A stretch of DNA of 64,000 nt, from assembly GCA_029777935.1 (NCBI GenBank), contig JAKORH010000168.1, positions 3,161 to 67,160 of the forward strand, written 5' to 3'. The position numbers were made by a program, and so were the translations under genes. This document shows positions 25,385-32,038 of this stretch, in pieces. Numbering within the stretch: position 1 is the stretch's first letter; every line of letters begins with the position of its first letter. The stretch is from Pseudomonadota bacterium (lineage in GTDB: Bacteria > Pseudomonadota > Gammaproteobacteria > Burkholderiales > Burkholderiaceae). The notes below the pieces were generated by a model. It saw nothing but the letters and a program-made list of their open reading frames with translations, had not been told where the DNA came from and ran no database searches.

Positions 25385-27808
25385 TCAGCGCCCGCGCAGG
25401 CGCGATTTGCCCGCGCGCTGCCCGCCGACGCCGCGCTTGCCGGTGCGCGCGCCCTCACGCTTGTCGATGTCGCGCAGCCGCCGCGCCGCCTGGCGGGCGC
25501 GGCGCTCTTCCACGCTTTCACCCTTGCGCCCGGGTTGCGCTGCCTCGGCCGCGGCGGGCAGCGATCGACGCTCGCTCGCCCGCACGAGGCGGAAGTCGAT
25601 GCGGCGCGCCTCGAGATCGACGCGCGCGACCTGCACGGTCACGCGGTCGGCCAGGCGGAAGCGCAGGCCCGTGCGCTCGCCGCGCAGCTCGTGCAGCGCC
25701 TCGTTGAAGCTGAAGTACTCCGAGCCCAGCTCCGACACGTGCACCAGCCCCTCGACGAACAGGTCGTCGAGCTGCACGAAGATGCCGAACGGCACCACGG
25801 CGTTGATCGTGCCGGTGAAGGTTTCGCCGACGCGCTCGCGCATGTAATAGCTCTTCAGCCACGCCTCGACGTCGCGCGACGCTTCGTCGGCACGGCGCTC
25901 GTTGGCGGAGCACAGCACACCGAGCTTCTCCCAGCCAGTCAGCGCGTCGGCCGAACCGCGCGCGCGGCTGTCGCGGCGTGCGCGCAGCGCCTCGTCGACC
26001 GCGCCGGCGCCGAACACCTGCGGCACGTACTTCGTGCGGAAGAGGATCGCCTTGATCACTCGGTGCGTCAGCAGGTCCGGATAGCGCCGGATCGGCGACG
26101 TGAAATGCGTGTAGTGCTCGTAGGCGAGTCCGAAGTGGCCGGCGTTGTGCGGGCTGTAGATCGCCTGCTGCATCGAGCGCAGCAGCACGGTCTGCAGCAG
26201 CTGCACGTCGGGGCGCGCGCGGATGCGGCGGATCAGCGCGGCGTAGTCCGCAGGACGCGGCGCGTCGCCGCCTTCGAGCGCAAGACCGAGCGACTTCAGC
26301 AGCGCGCGCAGGTTGGCCAGCCGTTCCGGAGTCGGCCCTTCGTGAACCCGGTACAGCGCCGCATGCTGATGGCGCGCGACGAAGTCGGCGGCGCACACGT
26401 TGGCGGCCAGCATGCATTCCTCGATCAGCTTGTGCGCGTCGTTGCGCAGGCGCGGCACGATGCGCTCGATGCGGCCATTGGCGTCGCACACGATGTAGGT
26501 CTCGATCGTTTCGAGGTCGATCGCACCGCGCGCCGCGCGCGCCTTCGCCAGCACCCGGTACAGGTCGTACAGGTCGGCGAGCTGCGCGGCGAGCGGCGCC
26601 AGCCGCTGCGCGGCGGGGCTACCGGGCACCGCCAGCGCCTCCCACACCTCGGTGTAGGTCAGCCGCGCGTGCGAGTGCATCAAGGCCGGATAGAACTGGT
26701 AGGCGGTGATCTCGCCCGCGTTCGAGATCACCATGTCGGCCACCATCACGACCCGGTCGACGCGCGGAGTCAGCGAACAGAGTCCGTTCGACAGCGTCTC
26801 CGGCAACAGGGGAATCACGCGGCGCGGGAAGTACACGGAGGTCGAGCGGTTCTGCGCCTCGGCATCGAGCGCGTCGCCCGGAGCCACGGAGTGGCTGACA
26901 TCGGCGATCGCGACGATCAGGCGCCAGCGGCTGCGACGCGCGTTCATCGGCTCGCAGTAGACCGCGTCGTCGAAGTCGCGCGCGTCTTCGCCGTCGATCG
27001 TCACCAGCGGGATGTCGCGCAGGTCGACACGGTTGGCAAGATCGGAGTCGACCACGTGGTTGGGCAGTTCCTCGGCGCACGCGAGCGCCTCGGGCGGGAA
27101 CTCGTGCGGCACCGCGAACTTGCGCACCGCGATCTCGATCTCCATGCCCGGATCGTCGATCGCGCCCAGCACCTCGACCACGCGCCCGACCGGCTGAACG
27201 TGCCGCTGCGGCTGCTGCACGATCTCGACCACCACCACCTGGCCGTGTTGCGCCGACAGCGCGCCACCCGGCGGCACCAGGATGTCGTGCTGGATGCGCT
27301 GGTCCTCGGGCACGACGATGGTCACCCCGCGCTCGTTCAGCAGCCGGCCCACGAGCCGGTTGGTCCGGTGCTCGATGACCTCGACGATCTCGGCCTCGGT
27401 GCGGCCGCGCCGGTCCTGCCCGGCCACACGCACCAGCACGCGGTCGCCATGCAGAACCTTGCTCATCTCGTGCTCTGGAATCACGAGGTCGGGGCCGCCG
27501 TCATCGCGCAGCAGGAAGCCGAAGCCGTCGCGATGTCCCTGCACGGTGCCCGAGATCAGGTGCGCGCGCGCGGCCAGCAGCAACAGTCCGGCGCGATTGC
27601 GCACGATCTGCCCGGCCCGCTCGAGATCGGCCAACTCGGCCTCGAACCGCGCGCGCTGCGCGTCGGTGATCTTCAGGCGCTGCGCGAGGTCCTCGGGCGT
27701 CAGCGGCGTGCGCGCGTGCCCAAGCGCGTGGACGATGACGTCGGGATCGAGGAGGTGCTGCGGGTTGCTCAAGGTGTGTCTCGGAGTTCGCGCGATGCGC
27801 CGATGCAA
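25385..27808 (-). CDS. rnr: Ribonuclease R
   Basis: 3'-5' exoribonuclease (about 807 residues) that degrades structured RNA. Order of domains: winged-helix N-terminus, two cold-shock domains (VSGTVQGHRDGFGFLLRDDG), catalytic RNB domain (LVTIDGEDARDFDDAVYCE, with the acidic metal ligands), S1 domain (RVGETFTGTINAVVPFGIFVQLDDLFVEGLVHVSEL) and a basic tail. There is no ATG start; TTG codons at 27808 and 27772 are both possible. The later one (LSNPQHLLDP) is attractive because the 27808 start lies on top of the divergent tRNA-Leu promoter. Confidence 0.94.
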   Translation of the reverse strand: MHRRIARTPRHTLSNPQHLLDPDVIVHALGHARTPLTPEDLAQRLKITDAQRARFEAELADLERAGQIVRNRAGLLLLAARAHLISGTVQGHRDGFGFLLRDDGGPDLVIPEHEMSKVLHGDRVLVRVAGQDRRGRTEAEIVEVIEHRTNRLVGRLLNERGVTIVVPEDQRIQHDILVPPGGALSAQHGQVVVVEIVQQPQRHVQPVGRVVEVLGAIDDPGMEIEIAVRKFAVPHEFPPEALACAEELPNHVVDSDLANRVDLRDIPLVTIDGEDARDFDDAVYCEPMNARRSRWRLIVAIADVSHSVAPGDALDAEAQNRSTSVYFPRRVIPLLPETLSNGLCSLTPRVDRVVMVADMVISNAGEITAYQFYPALMHSHARLTYTEVWEALAVPGSPAAQRLAPLAAQLADLYDLYRVLAKARAARGAIDLETIETYIVCDANGRIERIVPRLRNDAHKLIEECMLAANVCAADFVARHQHAALYRVHEGPTPERLANLRALLKSLGLALEGGDAPRPADYAALIRRIRARPDVQLLQTVLLRSMQQAIYSPHNAGHFGLAYEHYTHFTSPIRRYPDLLTHRVIKAILFRTKYVPQVFGAGAVDEALRARRDSRARGSADALTGWEKLGVLCSANERRADEASRDVEAWLKSYYMRERVGETFTGTINAVVPFGIFVQLDDLFVEGLVHVSELGSEYFSFNEALHELRGERTGLRFRLADRVTVQVARVDLEARRIDFRLVRASERRSLPAAAEAAQPGRKGESVEERRARQAARRLRDIDKREGARTGKRGVGGQRAGKSRLRGR

Positions 27809-27809
27809 T

Positions 27810-27837
27810 TTGACAGTCGGAGGACGGACCTTACAAT
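27810..27837 (+). promoter_or_regulatory. Strong sigma70 promoter of tRNA-Leu
   Basis: Consensus TTGACA (27810-27815) and TACAAT (27832-27837), 16 bp apart. The expected start is about 10 bases before the tRNA 5' end. Confidence 0.85.
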
Positions 27838-27853
27838 GCGCGCCTCGCCCCGT

Positions 27854-27938
<85 letters not shown>

Positions 27939-27943
27939 GTCAC

Positions 27944-28056
27944 ATCCCTTCAGGGCATCCCATTTCATCCCAAATCCCCTAGAATCCAGAGTGAAGACCG
28001 CGCGGGATGCGCGTTTCGCTCGTGCCGGATCATACCCCTAAATCCCGCTGCATCCC
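27944..28056. promoter_or_regulatory. Cluster of ATCCC motifs next to attL, candidate integrase/AlpA arm sites
   Basis: ATCCC occurs at 27944, 27957, 27967, 27974, 28042 and 28052, and inverted (GGGAT) at 28004. Several are spaced 7-13 bp. They sit between attL and the integrase start, where P4-type integrases and their Vis/AlpA excision factors usually have arm-type binding sites. Confidence 0.4.
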
Positions 28057-28108
28057 GCAGTTTCCGGGGTATCGCCAAGGGGTACCGGTTCGGCCGACAG
28101 GGGTACGA

Positions 28109-29434
28109 ATGAAAGCGCCTCAGAGGGAAAGCCAGTCCCAGCGGCCTGCCCGCGGACTTACGGACGCCGACTGTCGCAACGCCAAGCCGCGCGACCGCGC
28201 CTACAAGCTCTTCGATTCGCTCGGGCTCTATCTGCTCGTTCAACCCAACGGCGGAAAGCTCTGGCGCATGAAGTATTACCACTCCGGGCGCGAGCGCCTG
28301 TACGCGGTCGGCGCCTATCAGGGTGCGCGCGGCGCCGCGGTCGATGTCACCTTGCGCGAGGCGCGCGAGCGAAGGGACGAGGCGCGCCGCCTCCTGCGCG
28401 ATGGCGCAGATCCCGTCGAGCACCGCCGGCAGCGCAAGGCGAGCGACGCGGCGAGAGCTGCAAACAGTTTCGAGCACGTCGCCGAAGAGTGGATCGCCCG
28501 CAACGTCGCCGCCTGGTCGCAGACGCACGCCGAGCGCGTCAAGAAATTCCTGCGCGCCGAGCTGTACCCCCGTTTCGGGGTACGGCCGATCGACAGCATC
28601 AACGCGGGCGAGCTGCTCGCAACGCTCGAAAAGATCGAAGAGCGCGGCGCGATCGAAACCGCGAAGAAGACGCGCCAGTACGCGGCCGCGGTTTTCGATC
28701 ATGCGATGCGCACCCGCGGCGTGCTCGCCAATCCGGCGCACGCGCTGCGCGGCGCGCTGACGCGCCGGCCGGCCAAGCGCTACGCGTTTCTCGGCGAGCA
28801 CGAACTCGGCCCCTTTCTCGTCGCGCTCGGCGCCTACGGCAACCGACGCACCGCGCTTGCGCTGAAGTTCCAGCTACTGACCGCGACCCGCCCAGTCGAA
28901 ACGCGCTTCGCACGCTGGCGAGAAATCGACTTCACGCGCCGAGTATGGAACGTGCCGGCCGAGCGCATGAAGATGCGTCAACCGCACGTTGTGCCGCTGT
29001 CGTCTGCCGCGCTCGACCTGCTGCACGAACTGGCGACGCTCGGCGATACCCGCCCCGATGCGCTGCTCTTTCCGGGCCTGGTCAGCCGGTCGCAGCCGAT
29101 CAGCGAAAACACGATGAACGCGGCGATCCGCAAGCTCGGCTTCTCGTCCGTCAGCCACGGCGCCCGGCATTGCTTCTCGACGCTCACCAACGAGAAGCAG
29201 CTCGGCCGACCCGACGCGATCGAAGCCGCGCTCGCCCATCGGCAAGCCGGCACGCGCGGCACGTACAACGCGAGCGGCTACCTCGAAGAGCGCCGGGATC
29301 TGATGCAGCGATGGGCCGACTTACTCGCATCGCTGCAGCGCGCAGCCGCGCGGAGCGACTTTCGCGCGCCGCCGGCGCCGTACCACATCAAGCGCGCGCA
29401 CCGGCCGCGCCAGGCGAGCAGCGCTGCGACGTAG
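28109..29434 (+). CDS. int: P4-type tyrosine-family integrase
   Basis: Site-specific recombinase of 441 residues. The N-terminal DUF4102-like domain reads LTDADCRNAKPRDRAYKLFDSLGLYLLVQPNGGKLWRMKY (part of the arm-binding fold). A SAM-like core-binding domain follows (FEHVAEEWIARN). The catalytic domain has arginine in LTATRPVETRFARW, HGARH (H-x-x-R), a second histidine in ALAHRQAG and the likely nucleophile tyrosine in GTYNASGYLEERR. I chose ATG 28109, where the family starts; upstream codons run into the motif cluster. Its place directly beside attL is standard for this family. Confidence 0.95.
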   Translation: MKAPQRESQSQRPARGLTDADCRNAKPRDRAYKLFDSLGLYLLVQPNGGKLWRMKYYHSGRERLYAVGAYQGARGAAVDVTLREARERRDEARRLLRDGADPVEHRRQRKASDAARAANSFEHVAEEWIARNVAAWSQTHAERVKKFLRAELYPRFGVRPIDSINAGELLATLEKIEERGAIETAKKTRQYAAAVFDHAMRTRGVLANPAHALRGALTRRPAKRYAFLGEHELGPFLVALGAYGNRRTALALKFQLLTATRPVETRFARWREIDFTRRVWNVPAERMKMRQPHVVPLSSAALDLLHELATLGDTRPDALLFPGLVSRSQPISENTMNAAIRKLGFSSVSHGARHCFSTLTNEKQLGRPDAIEAALAHRQAGTRGTYNASGYLEERRDLMQRWADLLASLQRAAARSDFRAPPAPYHIKRAHRPRQASSAAT

Positions 29435-30134
29435 CCTGCCTCGTGCCGCCGCATGCCGAGCGGTGCAGCGCCGGCGCTTAGCGTGCAGAGCGACGCAGGC
29501 AACCGAGCGAACCCCCCCCTCAATTTCGCGGTCTTTCGAATTGTGGGACCGCGCCGGTCGAAGAGACGAACGCACCAGAGATAGAACCACCCCTACCCCG
29601 GAGATGACCTCGGGCATCGACTCACCGCGCTCCGCGCAGCAGGTGCACGTTCGTCGGCAGCGGTTCGGCCCTCGACTTCCTATAAGTGCCAGGAAAAAAA
29701 ACGGAAAATCCAACCTCGCAGGAATTGGGGTGCCACGCCGGTCTCGGGCGGCAAACGACTAGAGATTCAAGTACCCCTACCCCCCGGCCAACCTCCGCAG
29801 AAACGCACCCATGCACCCGCCTGGGTGCACGTCGGCCGCCAGCGGCGGCGCCGGAAGGGTTCGCGCAACAACTGAAGCTCGGCTACTGCCATTGAATTGC
29901 AGGGGAACAGGGGAAACGTCCGCCAATCGGCCCGGAAGCCGCACCGGTGCTCGATCGGCATTCCCCGACTCACTGCCGGGGACTACGCTGAAAATCAGGG
30001 GAACAGGGGAAAGCCGAACGCCGCGGGTGATGCTTTCTTGGCATTCTTCTAGACGCAGTGGCACGTTGCGGCAATAGCGCGCGAAACATAATCAGCCTCG
30101 CACGTCGCCGCGCGCGCGGGCGTATTCTTGCGGC
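29435..30134. other. 700-bp region without a convincing gene, containing short direct repeats
   Basis: Only short overlapping frames with no recognisable protein. Notable are two copies of ACCCCTACCCC (29589-29599 and 29773-29783), an A-run at 29694-29701, and the 17-bp repeat pair at 29900 and 29996. The lack of coding sense on both strands suggests a control or origin region, or eroded genes. An undetected small RNA is possible. Confidence 0.5.
29900..30012. repeat. 17-bp direct repeat pair in the element's noncoding region
   Basis: CAGGGGAACAGGGGAAA at 29900-29916 and again at 29996-30012, start-to-start distance 96 bp. Each copy itself contains two CAGGGGAA units 8 bases apart. Such iteron-like repeats can bind a replication initiator or a regulator. 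Confidence 0.75.
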
Positions 30135-30395
30135 ATGGGCCTACGCTTCCATCGATCCTTCCGCGTCTTCCCCGGCGCGCGGCTGAACGTGAGCCGCTCT
30201 GGCGTCTCAACATCATTCGGCCGGCGCGGCGCCTGGTTCACGATCGGCCCGCGCGGCACGCGCGCGACGATGGGACTGCCGGGCAGCGGCCTGAGCTACA
30301 CCGAATCGGCGCGCTCAGGCGCTGGCGGCGGCCGCATCTTTCTGCTGATTGTCCTTCTCGCGGTCCTCGGCCTGCTGCTCGGGCTCTTCCCATAG
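30135..30395 (+). CDS. DUF4236 small protein with C-terminal membrane helix
   Basis: 86 residues. The first 55 match the DUF4236 pattern (MGLRFHRSFRVFPGARLNVS, RSGVSTSFG, FTIGPRGTRATMGLPGSGLSY), followed by a Gly-rich linker and one membrane helix (IFLLIVLLAVLGLLLGLF). Function unknown; such proteins are often found in accessory DNA. The 3' 81 bp overlap the end of the convergent HTH gene on the other strand. It reads opposite to the main operon of the element and so is probably expressed independently, possibly as a lysogenic or cargo gene. Confidence 0.75.
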   Translation: MGLRFHRSFRVFPGARLNVSRSGVSTSFGRRGAWFTIGPRGTRATMGLPGSGLSYTESARSGAGGGRIFLLIVLLAVLGLLLGLFP

Positions 30396-30677
30396 CAGGC
30401 TGCGCTTGGGGTCGAGCGCAGCGGCCAGTATCGCGAAGGTCTGCGCCGAGGCGCACACGTCGTCGGCAGAATCCGGCGAGACTGCCGAGAACTTCGCCGC
30501 TCGGCCGCGGCCTTGCTCAACGTAGCCGGCGGTCTTCAGGCGACTCAGCGTAACGATCGCAGTGCGCCCGGAGATCTGCAGTTCGGCCGCGATCTGCTGC
30601 GCCGTCTGCGGCCTCGTTCGCAGCGCCGCGATGATCGCCGCGCTGATTCCCCCCAGCGGCCTGCCAACGCGTGCCAT
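30315..30677 (-). CDS. Winged-helix DNA-binding protein, probable regulator
   Basis: About 120 residues. The N-terminal half is a clear winged helix: ISAAIIAALRTRPQTAQQIAAELQISGRTAIVTLSRLKTAGYVEQ. The C-terminus is long, charged and Gln-rich and probably disordered. I took the ATG at 30677; another in-frame ATG at 30692 is possible. The gene lies downstream of, and partly inside, the 158-codon frame that starts at 30993, in a different reading frame. It may be a separate regulator, or the second half of one protein broken by a frameshift. Confidence 0.6.
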   Translation of the reverse strand: MARVGRPLGGISAAIIAALRTRPQTAQQIAAELQISGRTAIVTLSRLKTAGYVEQGRGRAAKFSAVSPDSADDVCASAQTFAILAAALDPKRSLLWEEPEQQAEDREKDNQQKDAAAASA

Positions 30678-30993
30678 CCGGCGAGAGTACATCGAGCCAC
30701 GGCGCCGCGTCAGGATCGCCCTGCATACGCGGCGTGATGGTCACCGCCCCCTGCAGGAACTCGAGAACGTCGAGATCGGGCTGCTCGGTCTTGCGCGCCA
30801 CTAAGGCGGATTCCAGCGCCAGGGCGAAGATACTCACCACGCCGCGCCGCAGCGCTCGTCCCTCGATCGATAGTTCGCGAACGCGAAACGCCAGGCGCAT
30901 GACGCGCCGGATCGCTTCGCGCTCGTGCGGCGCGACTCGCGGCATGCGCAGCTCGCCGCGCCGATTACGGAACAGGCTGTCATGGCGGCGCAT
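30517..30993 (-). CDS. Hypothetical protein overlapping the HTH gene; possible frameshift
   Basis: 158-codon frame. The first 105 residues look like a real protein (VAPHEREAIRRVMRLAFRVRELSIEGRALRRGVVSIFAL, then DLDVLEFLQGAVTITPRMQGDPDAAPWLDVLSPDGTRW). I do not recognise the family. The last 50 residues (rich in Arg/Ala/Gly) read as the out-of-frame shadow of the winged-helix gene. Either two genes overlap by about 160 bp, which would be unusual, or a single-base indel near 30670 has split one gene. Confidence 0.5.
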   Translation of the reverse strand: MRRHDSLFRNRRGELRMPRVAPHEREAIRRVMRLAFRVRELSIEGRALRRGVVSIFALALESALVARKTEQPDLDVLEFLQGAVTITPRMQGDPDAAPWLDVLSPDGTRWQAAGGNQRGDHRGAANEAADGAADRGRTADLRAHCDRYAESPEDRRLR

Positions 30994-31056
30994 GATTGCG
31001 TCTAGTTGCCGGGATGGATCGCGGGAGAGATCGACTTGCGCGGCGTGCGCCAGCCG

Positions 31057-31983
31057 TCAATTGGCCGCCAGGAACAGCCACCGCGCGCGCGCCTCGTGGC
31101 CGGCGTCCCTGAGCAGCGAAACGTCCGTCTCGGCCCGCGAGAAGGCCGTGCTGATCGGCCCGCGCTGCATCTCGCCAAGCAGCGCGTCGCGCGTCTTGAT
31201 GCCATCGACCATCCTCTCGTCGAACGCCTGGCGGGCCCCGACGATGCGCCCCTGGCCCATCTTCTCCCGCACCCGGTCGACGGCCAAGCCTCGGCCGCGC
31301 GCCACGTCGCGCGTGAACGCACCGTATTCCTCGTCGACGCGGCTCTGCACGAAGGCTCGCCCCTCCGCGTTGAGCTGCTCCCATGGATTCCCCTCGACTT
31401 TGTATTTGCCGGCGAAGACAAGGCTCGTCTTGATGCCGAGTTGTTCCTCGCGCCTGGAAACATCGACGTGTGCGGCGTAAACGCCGATGCCGCCGACCTC
31501 GCCGCCAGGCGTGATGAAGAACGATGACGCCTGCGATCCAATCCAGTAGGCGCCGGCGGCCGCCAAGCTATTGGCGATCGCGACGATCGGCTTGAGGTTG
31601 GCCGCGTCACGCACCTGGGCGGCCAGCTCGCGCGTGCTGCTGGCGAGGCCTCCGGGCGAATCGATCTCGAGCAGGATCTGCTTGATGCTGTCGTCGCGCA
31701 GCGCCTGGTCGATCGCGGCCGAGAGATCCGGCCGCGTGGTGACGCCGGGCCCCCAATCCGTCGACGTACCACGATCGGCGAGCAGCCCGAAGAACTCGAT
31801 AACCGCGACCGATCCCGCCCGCGCAGGCATCCCTCGCCGCAACGCGGCAGCCGCTCTGCCGGCCGAGTGCGCCGACCGGAACTCACGCTCGCCGTGAAGG
31901 GCGCTCAGCGCGATGTAGGCGCCTAACACCGCGCGCGGCAGCGCGTATGGACCGGAAGACGATAGAAGAGGGTCGGTGAGCAT
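31057..31983 (-). CDS. S49-family phage head-maturation-type peptidase, nucleophile apparently lost
   Basis: 308 residues with a ClpP-like SppA/S49 fold: ILLEIDSPGGLASSTRELAAQV (oxyanion region), then IANSLAAAGAYWIGSQASSF, then EVGGIGVYAAHVDVSRREEQLGIKTSLVFAGKYKVEGNPWEQL. The family's nucleophile serine lies in an AAS-G/A-YW motif; here the matching codon is GCC (Ala), so the motif is AAAGAYW. The lysine of GKYK is kept. The start at 31983 has GAGG 5 bases upstream. In tailed phages this protease sits between portal and capsid genes; here it follows the tape measure gene, and its normal partners are missing. Confidence 0.85.
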   Translation of the reverse strand: MLTDPLLSSSGPYALPRAVLGAYIALSALHGEREFRSAHSAGRAAAALRRGMPARAGSVAVIEFFGLLADRGTSTDWGPGVTTRPDLSAAIDQALRDDSIKQILLEIDSPGGLASSTRELAAQVRDAANLKPIVAIANSLAAAGAYWIGSQASSFFITPGGEVGGIGVYAAHVDVSRREEQLGIKTSLVFAGKYKVEGNPWEQLNAEGRAFVQSRVDEEYGAFTRDVARGRGLAVDRVREKMGQGRIVGARQAFDERMVDGIKTRDALLGEMQRGPISTAFSRAETDVSLLRDAGHEARARWLFLAAN

Positions 31984-31990
31984 CGTTTCC

Positions 31991-32038
31991 TCAAAGGGCA
32001 TCGAGCCGCTGCACCTGGGCGGCGGGCGCCTCGTTCAT
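31991..32038 (-). pseudogene. 15-codon ORF coupled to the tape measure stop, probable remnant of a deleted tail gene
   Basis: The ATG overlaps the tape measure stop (TAATG). The frame reads MNEAPAAQVQRLDAL and ends at 31991, just before the S49 Shine-Dalgarno. In lambda-like tails the next minor tail gene commonly starts this close to the tape measure gene. Either it is a leader peptide coupling S49 translation or the scar of a deletion; I favour the latter weakly. Confidence 0.4.

Noticed and set aside
29777..30077. Short frames on both strands of the 700-bp element region
   Set aside because: They are created largely by the 17-bp repeats, have no ribosome binding sites and no recognisable sequence.
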